In this document: piece after piece, positions 1 through 6,046 of the stretch | Numbering within the stretch: the stretch's first letter is position 1 | How the letters are laid out: the number at the start of each line of letters is the position of its first letter | Assembly (NCBI GenBank): GCA_031177445.1 | Contig: JAPSGP010000119.1 | Location: 1-7,962, forward strand | Length of the DNA stretch: 7,962 nucleotides | Origin: Acidimicrobiia bacterium | GTDB taxonomy: Bacteria; Actinomycetota; Acidimicrobiia; IMCC26256; JACDBD01 | Direction: 5' to 3' | The notes under the pieces: model-generated | What the model was told of the DNA's origin: nothing | Databases searched by the model: none | What the model saw: only the letters and a program-made list of their open reading frames with translations | Position numbers and translations under genes: made by a program

Positions 1-1178
1 GCGCGCACGATGGCGGCCTCGCCCTGGCCGCCGCCGCCGCACAGGGCAGCGGCGCCGAACCCCCCGCCGCGGCGACGGAGCTCGTCGACGAGGGTGATGA
101 CGACCCGCGTTCCCGACATCCCGATCGGGTGGCCGAGCGCGATCGCCCCGCCGTTGACGTTGACGACGTCGTCGGAGATGCCGAGATCCTTCATCGACGC
201 GATCCCGACGGCCGCGAAGGCCTCGTTGAGCTCGAACAGGTCGATGTTGGCGACCTTCTTGTCGACGGGCTCGAGCGCGCGCTTGATCGCGCGCGACGGC
301 TGCGTCAGCAGCGACGGGTCGGGTCCCGCGACCATGCCGAAGCTGACCAGCTCGGCGATCGGGGTGGCACCGAGCTCCTCCGCCTTCTCCCCACTGGTCA
401 CGATGACCGCAGCCGCGCCGTCGGAGATCTGCGACGCGTTGCCGGCGGTGATGGTGCCGTCCCTGGAGAACGCCGGCTTCAGTTGACCCAGGGTCTCGGG
501 CGTCGTGCCGGGCCGGACACCTTCATCGGTGTCGACGAGGATCGGGTCACCCTTGCGCTGCGGGACCGCGACCGGCGCGATCTCGTCGGCGAGCCGCCCT
601 TCCTTGATGGCGGCCGCCGCCCGCTCGTGGCTCTGGGCCGCCAGCTCGTCCTGGGCCTGGCGTGAGATGCCGCCGACCTCGCCGACGTACTGCTCGGTCC
701 CGGCACCCATGTGCACCGCGTCGAACGCGCACCACAGTCCGTCGTTGATCATCGAGTCGACGAGCTCGCCGTGCCCCATGCGGTAGCCGGCGCGGGCGCC
801 GTGCAGGAGGTACGGCGCGTTGGTCATCGACTCCATGCCGCCGGCGACGACGACCTCGGCGTCACCCGATTGGATCATCTGGTCGGCGAGGTAGATCGCG
901 TTGAGACCCGAGAGGCACACCTTGTTGACCGTGATGGCAGGCACGGTCATGGGCACGCCCGCGTTCACCGCTGCCTGCCGGGCCGTGATCTGGCCCTGGC
1001 CCGCCTGGAGCACCTGACCCATGACGACGTAGTCGACCTGCTCCGGGCCCACGCCCGCTCGCTCCAGCGCCGCCTGGATCGCGAAGCCGCCGAGGTCCTG
1101 GGCCGAGAACGAGGCCAGGCCGCCCGAGAGCTTGCCGATGGGCGTGCGGGCTGACGAGATGATGACCGAGCCGGGCAT
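1..1178 (-). CDS. Acetyl-CoA acetyltransferase (biosynthetic thiolase), C-terminal end cut by window
   Basis: This enzyme condenses two acetyl-CoA into acetoacetyl-CoA in the cytoplasm, or does the reverse. The 392 visible residues carry the full thiolase signature: acylated cysteine C88 in NKVCLSG, the NEAFA motif at 318-322, catalytic H350 in GGAIALGHPIG, and the second catalytic cysteine C380 in CGGGGQG. VHMG at 155-158 matches the His-Met pair seen in short-chain biosynthetic thiolases such as Zoogloea PhaA, which is about 392 residues long with nearly the same numbering. Probably only one or two residues and the stop lie beyond position 1. The ATG at 1178 is chosen because a strong Shine-Dalgarno (GGGGAGGA, minus strand, 1191-1184) lies 5 nt upstream. 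The gene is divergent from ccr, which suggests it feeds acetoacetyl-CoA towards crotonyl-CoA. Degradative beta-oxidation use is the alternative. Family assignment is secure; the direction of flux is inferred. Confidence 0.96.
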   Translation of the reverse strand, partial: MPGSVIISSARTPIGKLSGGLASFSAQDLGGFAIQAALERAGVGPEQVDYVVMGQVLQAGQGQITARQAAVNAGVPMTVPAITVNKVCLSGLNAIYLADQMIQSGDAEVVVAGGMESMTNAPYLLHGARAGYRMGHGELVDSMINDGLWCAFDAVHMGAGTEQYVGEVGGISRQAQDELAAQSHERAAAAIKEGRLADEIAPVAVPQRKGDPILVDTDEGVRPGTTPETLGQLKPAFSRDGTITAGNASQISDGAAAVIVTSGEKAEELGATPIAELVSFGMVAGPDPSLLTQPSRAIKRALEPVDKKVANIDLFELNEAFAAVGIASMKDLGISDDVVNVNGGAIALGHPIGMSGTRVVITLVDELRRRGGGFGAAALCGGGGQGEAAIVR

Positions 1179-1212
1179 GCCGTTCCTCCCCGAAGAAACG
1201 CGTGGTTACCCA

Positions 1213-1218
1213 AGAGTA
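1213..1218 (-). promoter_or_regulatory. Candidate -10 box of the thiolase gene
   Basis: On the minus strand this reads TACTCT, a fit to the actinobacterial -10 pattern TANNNT. Transcription would start near 1206, giving a leader of about 28 nt that contains the strong Shine-Dalgarno at 1191-1184. I see no convincing -35 element at the usual distance. Confidence 0.4.
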
Positions 1219-1247
1219 GCCGGGAGGCATATGTCCCAGGCCGGGGG

Positions 1248-1253
1248 TACGGT
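1248..1253 (+). promoter_or_regulatory. Candidate -10 box of the ccr operon, probably leaderless
   Basis: TACGGT lies 8 nt before the ccr ATG at 1262, so the expected transcription start falls on or within 1-2 nt of the start codon. The intervening bases hold no Shine-Dalgarno; the only purine-rich stretch (GGGGG, 1243-1247) lies upstream of the box. No clear -35 is seen. The position relative to the ATG is what supports it; a six-base match alone would be weak. Confidence 0.4.
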
Positions 1254-1261
1254 CCTGCGCT

Positions 1262-2611
1262 ATGAGCACCGAGATGGATGCCATCCGCGACGCGATCCTC
1301 GCCGACGCCCCCGCCGACGAGCTGGCGGCGTTGCCGCTGCCAGCGGATTTCCGGGCCGCGCTGGTGCGCGCCGACGAACAGGAGATGTTTGCCGGGTTGC
1401 CGTCGGAAGAGAAGGACCCCCGCAAGTCGACCCACGTCGAAGCGGTGCCCCTGCCCGAGCTCGCACCCGACGAGGCCTACGTCGCGGTCATGGCGTCGGC
1501 GATCAACTTCAACACGGTGTGGACCTCGATCTTCGAGCCCTTGCCCACGTTCCAGTTTCTGAAGCGACTAGGGAAGGAGAGCGTGTGGGGTGCGCGGCAC
1601 GATCAGCCGTTCCACATCATGGGCAGCGACGCCGCCGGCGTCGTGCTGCGGGTCGGCTCCGCGGTGCGCAACTGGAAGCCCGGCGACCGCGTCACCGTGC
1701 ACTGCAATTACGTGGACGACCAGGACCCGTCGAGCCACGACGACTCCATGCTCGCCACCAATCAGCGAATCTGGGGTTTCGAGTCGAACTACGGCGGCCT
1801 CGCTGAGATCGCGCTCGTGCGCGCGAACCAGCTCATGCCCAAGCCCGAGCACCTCTCGTGGGAAGAGGCGGCTTGCAACGCGCTCTGCAACTCGACCAGC
1901 TACCGCATGATCGTGAGCCCGCACGGCGCCCAGATGACCCAGGGCCAGACCGTGCTCGTGTGGGGCGCGTCCGGTGGCATCGGCGCCTACGCCTGCCAGT
2001 ACGTCCTCAACGGCGGCGGCACCCCGGTGGGCATGGTGTCGTCACCCGAGCGCGCCGCGCTGCTGCACGAGATGGGCGTCGAACACGTCATCGACCGCAA
2101 AGCCGAGGGCTACCGCTTCTGGAAGACCGACACCGAACAGGACCCGGGGGAGTGGCGCCGTCTCGGGAAGAAGATCCGCGAGCTCGCCGGGGCCGATCCC
2201 GACGTCGTCTTCGAGCACCCGGGCCGCCAGACGATGGGCGCGTCGGTGTTCGTCGCCAAGAGAGGCGGGACGATCATCACCTGCGCGGCCACGTCGGGCT
2301 TCACGATCGAGTACGACAACCGCTACCTCTGGATGATGTTGAAGACGCTCAAGGGGTGCCACTTCGCCAACTACCGCGAAGCCTGGGAGGCCAACCGGCT
2401 TGTGTGCGAAGGCAAGATCCACCCGACGCTGTCGCGGGTGTATCCGCTCGACCAGACGGGTGAGGCGGCGACGCAGGTGCACCACAACCTCGTGGAAGGA
2501 AAGGTCGGCGTGCTCTGTCTCGCACCGGAGGAGGGCCTCGGCGTGCGCGACACTGCGCTCCGGGAGCGCCACCTCGACCAGATCACCTTGTTCCGCCGGC
2601 ACGGAGGCTGA
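1262..2611 (+). CDS. ccr: Crotonyl-CoA carboxylase/reductase
   Basis: Ccr converts crotonyl-CoA, CO2 and NADPH to (2S)-ethylmalonyl-CoA, the committed step of the ethylmalonyl-CoA pathway and a source of ethylmalonyl-CoA for polyketide synthesis. The 449-residue product has the usual length of this medium-chain dehydrogenase/reductase family. An N-terminal substrate domain holds INFNTVW (81-87) and WGFESNYGG (171-179). The NADPH Rossmann motif GASGGIGAYA is at 235-244, and CHFANYREAWEAN follows at 366-378. By offset from the Kitasatospora enzyme, the CO2-binding residues N81, F170, E171 and H365 correspond to N84, F173, E174 and H367; all are present, which argues for a true carboxylase and against a plain enoyl reductase such as AcuI. 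The first ATG is used; the next in-frame ATG (codon 5) is a less likely start. It heads an operon with the epimerase only 2 nt downstream. Confidence 0.97.
   Translation: MSTEMDAIRDAILADAPADELAALPLPADFRAALVRADEQEMFAGLPSEEKDPRKSTHVEAVPLPELAPDEAYVAVMASAINFNTVWTSIFEPLPTFQFLKRLGKESVWGARHDQPFHIMGSDAAGVVLRVGSAVRNWKPGDRVTVHCNYVDDQDPSSHDDSMLATNQRIWGFESNYGGLAEIALVRANQLMPKPEHLSWEEAACNALCNSTSYRMIVSPHGAQMTQGQTVLVWGASGGIGAYACQYVLNGGGTPVGMVSSPERAALLHEMGVEHVIDRKAEGYRFWKTDTEQDPGEWRRLGKKIRELAGADPDVVFEHPGRQTMGASVFVAKRGGTIITCAATSGFTIEYDNRYLWMMLKTLKGCHFANYREAWEANRLVCEGKIHPTLSRVYPLDQTGEAATQVHHNLVEGKVGVLCLAPEEGLGVRDTALRERHLDQITLFRRHGG
2603..2607 (+). promoter_or_regulatory. Shine-Dalgarno that fixes the TTG start of the epimerase
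   Basis: GGAGG lies inside the last codons of ccr, 6 nt before the TTG at 2614. No ATG or GTG sits in frame nearby before the conserved DHIAIAV motif, so this site supports TTG as the true start and implies coupled translation after ccr. Confidence 0.7.
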
Positions 2612-2613
2612 CG

Positions 2614-3024
2614 TTGGCTGCAGCTGGCCTGACCGAGATCGATCACATCGCGATCGCCGTACGCGACCTCGACTCCGCCGTCGACTACTACCGCAAGACC
2701 TACGGCGTCGAGCCGGTGCACCGCGAGGTCGTCGAGAAGGACGGCGTGGAAGAGGTGCTGCTGAAGGTGGCCGACTCCTACATCCAGCTGCTCACGCCGG
2801 TGCGGGACGACTCGCCGGTGGCGAAGTACCTCGAGAAGCGGGGCGAGGGGCTGCACCACGTCGGGTACCGGGTCGACGACTGCGCGGCCGCGCTCGCACG
2901 GGTGAAGGCCGAAGGTCACCAGGTCATCGACGACGCTCCCCGTCCCGGGAGCCGCGGCACCACCGTCGCCTTCGTGCACCCGAAGACGGCGTTCGGCACC
3001 CTCATCGAGCTCGTCGAGGAGTGA
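2614..3024 (+). CDS. mce: Methylmalonyl-CoA / ethylmalonyl-CoA epimerase
   Basis: This enzyme interconverts the 2S and 2R forms of methylmalonyl-CoA and, in the ethylmalonyl-CoA pathway, ethylmalonyl-CoA, so that the B12-dependent mutases can use them. The 136-residue protein is a typical vicinal-oxygen-chelate fold with two repeated halves. Expected metal ligands are visible: H11 in DHIAIAV, Q58 in SYIQLL, H82 in HHVGYRV and E132 in LIELVEE. The length is normal for the family. Translation starts at a TTG 2 nt after the ccr stop, with a good Shine-Dalgarno. Its place directly behind ccr suggests that the Ccr product, (2S)-ethylmalonyl-CoA, is a physiological substrate; methylmalonyl-CoA from the carboxylase encoded further downstream is a second candidate. 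The family is clear, but which acyl chain it prefers cannot be read from sequence. Confidence 0.93.
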   Translation: MAAAGLTEIDHIAIAVRDLDSAVDYYRKTYGVEPVHREVVEKDGVEEVLLKVADSYIQLLTPVRDDSPVAKYLEKRGEGLHHVGYRVDDCAAALARVKAEGHQVIDDAPRPGSRGTTVAFVHPKTAFGTLIELVEE

Positions 3025-3884
3025 CGGAGCCCCTCTCCGACTCACACTTCCGTCTCACCGACGGGCGGACGCTCAGCTACTGCGAATGGGGTGACCCCAT
3101 GGGCTCCCCGGTCGTGCTCTTCCACGGTGCGCCGGGCTCGCGCTGGTTCTCGCCGCAGCCGAAGGTGACGGGCGACCTCGGGGTGCGGCTGGTGACGTTC
3201 GATCGACCGGGCTACGGCGGTTCGGATCGTCTCGAGTCCCGCGAGCTCGTCGACACGCCCGCCGATGTCGCCCAGCTCGCCGAACATCTGGGCATCACCC
3301 GGTTCGCGGTGATCGGCGTCTCGGCCGGCGGCGGCCACGCGCTCGCGTGCGCGCTCGCGATGCCCAACCGGGTGTCGGCGGCGGCGCTGGCCGCAGCCCC
3401 CGGCCCGCTCGACGAGGTGCCCGGCGCCTGGGACGCACTGCCGGACCACTACCGACCGACCGCTGCGATGGCGCGGCGCGAGCCACAGCGATCGGCCCGG
3501 GCGATCGCCCGCTACATGGCCCCGATCGTCGCCGATCCGGCGTCGTTCCTCGGTGGCGGCCGGCCTGCCGACCGGGCCGTGGCTGAACACCCCGAGCACG
3601 GGCCGATGCTCGTCGCCGACGCCGCCGAGGCGTTCCATACCGGCGCCTTCGGCATGGCCGACGACCTCATCGCCCTCTGGCGGCCGTGGCGCTTTGCAAT
3701 GGCCGACGTGGCGCCGGGCACATCGTTGTGGCACGGGGCGCAGGACACCCGGGGTGAGCCCGACTTCCAGTATCTGGCGGCAACCCTGCGCTCTTCCAGA
3801 GCCCGGGTCTGGCCCGAGCAGGGACACCTGGGCATCGTCCCGGGATGGCCGGACGTGCTCGAGGACCTCCAGAAACGCCCTTGA
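3021..3884 (+). CDS. Alpha/beta-fold hydrolase, substrate unknown
   Basis: A 287-residue cytoplasmic protein with no signal peptide. Family landmarks are in order: an oxyanion-hole motif FHGAPGS (34-40), FDRPGYGGSD (60-69), a nucleophile elbow GVSAGG with S101, a cap region of about 130-225, and the remaining triad residues D242 (in HGAQD) and H269 (in EQGHLG). This is a complete, probably active serine hydrolase. The GTG start at 3021 overlaps the epimerase TGA in a GTGA, a usual sign of translational coupling, and the protein begins just before the conserved LTDGRTLSYCEWG stretch. Its place as third gene of the ccr operon makes a thioesterase or ester-cleaving role on CoA intermediates conceivable, but nothing in the sequence shows this. 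No ATG lies at a suitable position; the start is well supported by the overlap. Confidence 0.9.
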   Translation: MTEPLSDSHFRLTDGRTLSYCEWGDPMGSPVVLFHGAPGSRWFSPQPKVTGDLGVRLVTFDRPGYGGSDRLESRELVDTPADVAQLAEHLGITRFAVIGVSAGGGHALACALAMPNRVSAAALAAAPGPLDEVPGAWDALPDHYRPTAAMARREPQRSARAIARYMAPIVADPASFLGGGRPADRAVAEHPEHGPMLVADAAEAFHTGAFGMADDLIALWRPWRFAMADVAPGTSLWHGAQDTRGEPDFQYLAATLRSSRARVWPEQGHLGIVPGWPDVLEDLQKRP

Positions 3885-3909
3885 CCAGGGAATTTCCTCA
3901 GGGAGGGCG
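3876..3909 (+). terminator. Possible weak terminator hairpin after the ccr operon
   Basis: CGCCCT (3876-3881) and AGGGCG (3904-3909) are perfect inverted arms around a 22-nt interval that itself contains the small palindrome GGAATTTCC. The 5' arm overlaps the end of the hydrolase gene and no T-tract follows, so this may be only a pause or mRNA end structure, or chance in GC-rich DNA. Confidence 0.25.
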
Positions 3910-3921
3910 CCCATGTTGTTG

Positions 3922-3949
3922 TTGCAGCACTCAAGTTTTCTGCTACCCT
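3922..3949 (+). promoter_or_regulatory. Promoter of the hsp20 gene with possible HspR half-site
   Basis: TTGCAG (3922-3927) and TACCCT (3944-3949), 16 bp apart, form the best -35/-10 pair in the window. Between them lies ACTCAAG (3929-3935), identical to the right half of the actinobacterial HAIR operator (CTTGAGT-N7-ACTCAAG) bound by the heat-shock repressor HspR. The matching left half at 3915-3921 reads GTTGTTG and agrees only at TTG, so the operator is incomplete. Transcription would start near 3956, leaving a leader of about 70 nt. Confidence 0.5.
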
Positions 3950-3987
3950 AAGGAACAAGAGATGGCCCACTGGCCGTTCTGGAGACC

Positions 3988-4003
3988 GGGAGCACGGGCT
4001 CCC
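3988..4003 (+). other. Hairpin in the hsp20 mRNA leader
   Basis: GGGAGC and GCTCCC form a perfect 6-bp stem with an ACGG loop, 8 nt upstream of the Shine-Dalgarno GGAGGT (4012-4017) of hsp20. The CTCC in the 3' arm could instead pair with GGAG of the ribosome site, so two exclusive folds are possible. Whether it acts as a temperature-sensing leader is speculative. Confidence 0.4.
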
Positions 4004-4025
4004 CCAAGAATGGAGGTGGTCAGCA

Positions 4026-4460
4026 ATGCTGATGCGCTACGACCCGTTCCGCGAGATCGACCGTTTCACCGAGGGCCTGTTCGGCAATGCGGCTCGTGCG
4101 CCGTGGATGCCGATGGACGCTTACCGCAAGGGGGACCACGTCGAGGTCCGGTTCGACCTTCCTGGCGTCAACCCCGAGTCGATCGACCTGACCGTCGAGA
4201 ACGATGTGTTGACGGTGAAGGCCGAGCGGCAGTGGTGGCCGGAGGATGGCACCGAGGTGCTGGCGCGTGAGCGCACGCAGGGCGCGTTCTCCCGCCAGGT
4301 GCTGCTGGGTGAGTCGCTCGACGCCGATCACATCGACGCCCACTACGAGCACGGTGTGCTTCGGCTGACGATCCCGATCGCCGAGAAGGCAAAGCCGCGC
4401 AAGGTGGAGATCCACACCGGCGACACGCAGTCACTCGAGGTCGGCTCCTCTACCACTTGA
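4026..4460 (+). CDS. Small heat-shock protein, Hsp20/alpha-crystallin family
   Basis: An ATP-independent cytoplasmic holdase that forms oligomers and keeps unfolding proteins soluble during stress. The 144-residue protein has the usual length and order: a short N-terminal arm starting MLMRYDPFREIDR (1-13), an alpha-crystallin domain of about 30-125 with YRKGDHVEVRFDLPGV (33-48), RERTQGAFSRQVLL (81-94) and the family hallmark GVLRLTIP (110-117), then a C-terminal V-E-I (127-129) that fits the I/V-x-I/V oligomerisation motif, and a short polar tail. ATG 4026 has Shine-Dalgarno GGAGGT 8 nt upstream. The gene stands alone, with its own promoter before it and a hairpin terminator after it, so it is probably a separate stress-controlled unit. 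A HAIR half-site in the promoter hints at HspR. The family is certain; the precise paralogue (acr/ibp type) is not. Confidence 0.96.
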   Translation: MLMRYDPFREIDRFTEGLFGNAARAPWMPMDAYRKGDHVEVRFDLPGVNPESIDLTVENDVLTVKAERQWWPEDGTEVLARERTQGAFSRQVLLGESLDADHIDAHYEHGVLRLTIPIAEKAKPRKVEIHTGDTQSLEVGSSTT

Positions 4461-4487
4461 TCGTCGATCTCGCACCATCCTCTGCAC

Positions 4488-4509
4488 GGCCCCGTCGTTC
4501 GACGGGGTC
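4488..4509 (+). terminator. Terminator hairpin after hsp20
   Basis: CCCCGTC (4490-4496) and GACGGGG (4501-4507) form a perfect 7-bp GC-rich stem closed by GTTC, extendable by a G-T and a G-C pair at the base. It lies 27 nt after the hsp20 stop. The run after it (TCGTGTCG) is only partly T-rich, as often in high-GC actinobacteria. It is the clearest terminator-like structure in the window. Confidence 0.7.
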
Positions 4510-4563
4510 GTGTCGCGCATGGCTTCGCTTCCTCCATCCGGAGCAACTGATGCGGCGCGCCGG

Positions 4564-4569
4564 TACGCT
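4564..4569 (+). promoter_or_regulatory. Candidate -10 box of the membrane-protein pair
   Basis: TACGCT is placed so that transcription would start near 4576, giving a leader of about 17 nt that contains the ribosome site AAGGGGG (4581-4587) before ATG 4593. The box is flanked on both sides by GCGCGC (4555-4560 and 4570-4575). No good -35 is seen. Confidence 0.4.
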
Positions 4570-4592
4570 GCGCGCTGACGAAGGGGGAGCGC

Positions 4593-5537
4593 ATGGCGTA
4601 CAGCCCGACGCACGTGATCCCGCAGACGGGACTTCCCGCGTGGCCCGTTCCCGACGGCACCGGCGCGCCCGCGGCGACGCTCGACCCGGGGCTCGACGTC
4701 GAGGTGACCGAACGGCGCGCCGACTGGGCTCACATCAAGTGCTCGAACGGCTGGGAGGCGTGGGTCGATGGTCGGCGGCTCGTGGAAGCAGGTGCGTCGT
4801 CGGCAGGGCCCGAGGCCGCGGTCGCGCCGCAGCCCGAGACACCGCCGACCGAGCCCATCCAGACACCGCCGACCGCGCCGGTCCAGACTCCGCCGGTCGC
4901 TCCGGAGCCGGTGGCGCCGGCAGCACCGGCGAGCGGGTGGGCGAGCCCGTCCACCGCCGGCGCGCCGTCGACGGCCTGGAGCGCGCCAGCGGCATCGGCT
5001 CCCCAACCACAGCCGAGCGGGTGGACGTCGCCCGGTGGCGCCGCCGCCGAAGTCGAGGGCCGCACGCGGCCGACGGTCACCGCGCCGCTCGTCATCGCGC
5101 TCGTGGGCTCGGCGATCGTCGCAGTGTCGTCGTGGTTCAACTGGCTGGGTGAGGGCGGGGACAGCTTGTCCGCCTACAAGGCGCCGGCAAACTTCCTGCT
5201 GGAGAGCGACACCGGCGAGGCGGGTCTCAACCTCGGCATCGTGATGCTCGTCCTCGGCGCGGTCGGAGTCTTCGCCGCTCTGGTCCGGCCGGTGCGCTGG
5301 CTCACGATCGTGGTCGGCGTCGTGGCGGTTGCGATCGGCGTCCGCTTCATCCAGCAGACGAACACGCTGGTGGACGACCTCAACGACGTCCCCGGCTCCA
5401 ATTTCGACCTCGGGCTGTGGGAGCTGCTCGATCCCGGGGTCTACATCGCCATCGGCGGCGGAGTGGTCGCGCTCGTCGGCGGGATCCTGAGCCTGGCTCG
5501 GCGCCAGACCTCAGTGATGGGGTCTTCGAGGACATGA
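4593..5537 (+). CDS. Membrane protein with SH3-like head, proline-rich linker and four-helix membrane domain; function unknown
   Basis: I do not recognise this 314-residue protein. Residues about 14-64 look like a bacterial SH3 domain: LPAWPVPDG at the start, a V-x-V-T strand, then NGWEAWVDGRRLV at 52-64. Residues about 68-160 form a proline/alanine-rich, probably disordered linker with an 8-residue repeat (83-106) and two SGW(A/T)SP motifs (114-119, 142-147). Four hydrophobic helices follow at about 165-185, 211-231, 236-253 and 282-301. There is no signal peptide. Arginines at 157-159, 232-235 and 303-304 predict both ends inside, so the SH3-like head would face the cytoplasm, unlike most bacterial SH3 domains. 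The 4-helix part resembles the next gene product, whose start overlaps this stop. ATG 4593 has AAGGGGG just upstream. An envelope or scaffold role is only a guess. Confidence 0.85.
   Translation: MAYSPTHVIPQTGLPAWPVPDGTGAPAATLDPGLDVEVTERRADWAHIKCSNGWEAWVDGRRLVEAGASSAGPEAAVAPQPETPPTEPIQTPPTAPVQTPPVAPEPVAPAAPASGWASPSTAGAPSTAWSAPAASAPQPQPSGWTSPGGAAAEVEGRTRPTVTAPLVIALVGSAIVAVSSWFNWLGEGGDSLSAYKAPANFLLESDTGEAGLNLGIVMLVLGAVGVFAALVRPVRWLTIVVGVVAVAIGVRFIQQTNTLVDDLNDVPGSNFDLGLWELLDPGVYIAIGGGVVALVGGILSLARRQTSVMGSSRT
4839..4910 (+). repeat. Three 24-bp in-frame repeats coding the proline-rich linker
   Basis: Residues 83-106 of the SH3-like membrane protein read as three 8-residue units, TPPTEPIQ, TPPTAPVQ and TPPVAPEP. 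The first two DNA units are close and the third has diverged. This fits internal tandem duplication within a flexible linker whose length may vary between strains. Confidence 0.7.
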
Positions 5538-6034
5538 CCCGCGCCGGGAGACTCATCGTCACGGCGGGCGGCGTCATCATCGTGGTGTCGAGCTTCCTCA
5601 ACTGGACGAAGGCGGTCGACCCCGATCCTGCGAAGAGCTCGTTCGGGGCGTCGGCGAAGTTCCTGCTCGATCACGAGCCCGCGTCCGGCGGCATCACCGT
5701 CGGCATCGTCGTGTTCGCGCTCGGCGCGCTCGCCATCGCGTCGCCGTTCCTTCCCGGCGGCCGGGTCGTGGGTCTGTTGGCGGGGCTCGCCGCCGGTGGA
5801 GCGGCGTTCCTGTTCGTGTTCCAGATGCACGAGCTGATCGTCGACCGTGATCTCCCGGTGGCACTGTCGCGGCTCGTCGCGGTAGGCCCGTACGTGGCCG
5901 CTGCGGGTGGTGCCGTCGTCGTGCTCGGCGCCGTGATCCAGCTGATCCCCGCCGGGTTCTGGGCAAGGCTCACGACCGAGGAGCAACCGCCCGTAGACGC
6001 TGGTCGAACGGCGTCGCCGAGCGACGGCCCCTGA
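5534..6034 (+). CDS. Four-helix membrane protein, paralogue of the upstream membrane domain; function unknown
   Basis: I do not recognise this 166-residue protein. Four hydrophobic helices lie at about 6-24, 52-72, 77-97 and 118-138, with a polar C-terminal tail (143-166). It aligns along its length with the C-terminal half of the preceding protein: VSSFLNW matches VSSWFNW, AKFLLDHE matches ANFLLESD, and GPYVAAAGGAVVVLG matches GVYIAIGGGVVALVG, with the same order and spacing. It lacks the SH3-like head and proline linker. The ATG start at 5534 is preferred over the longer reading from 5417, because it gives an ATGA overlap with the upstream stop and the paralogy begins here; the longer N-terminus is only a shadow of the upstream gene. 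Coupled translation suggests that the two proteins are made together and may form a complex. Positive residues near both ends predict inside termini. Confidence 0.85.
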   Translation: MTRAGRLIVTAGGVIIVVSSFLNWTKAVDPDPAKSSFGASAKFLLDHEPASGGITVGIVVFALGALAIASPFLPGGRVVGLLAGLAAGGAAFLFVFQMHELIVDRDLPVALSRLVAVGPYVAAAGGAVVVLGAVIQLIPAGFWARLTTEEQPPVDAGRTASPSDGP

Positions 6035-6046
6035 CAGCCGTCCAAC

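Noticed and set aside
862..1425. Minus-strand open frames crossing the thiolase and the start of ccr
   Set aside because: They lie out of frame over two well-supported genes and have shadow-like composition.
2400..3020. A long reading frame that would extend the alpha/beta hydrolase upstream through the epimerase and into ccr
   Set aside because: This stretch is Arg/Gly-rich and overlaps two clear genes; the hydrolase begins naturally at GTG 3021.
3889..3917. A SigH-type stress promoter (GGAAT then GTT) before hsp20
   Set aside because: The spacing of 21 bp between GGAAT (3889-3893) and GTT (3915-3917) is longer than usual for this sigma factor class, and a better -35/-10 pair lies just downstream.
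3962..4270. An upstream open frame starting at ATG 3962 (MAHWPFWRPG) that overlaps hsp20 out of frame
   Set aside because: It has only a weak AAGGA-type purine stretch upstream and continues as arginine-rich shadow over hsp20. A translated uORF is not excluded, but nothing supports it beyond the ATG.
4555..4575. GCGCGC on both sides of the -10 box at 4564 as an operator
   Set aside because: GCGCGC is its own reverse complement and common in DNA of this composition, so the pairing is not evidence of a binding site.
5417..5533. A longer N-terminus for the second membrane protein, starting inside the upstream gene
   Set aside because: The extra residues are arginine-rich shadow sequence of the overlapping reading frame; similarity to the paralogue starts after the ATG at 5534, which makes a normal ATGA overlap.
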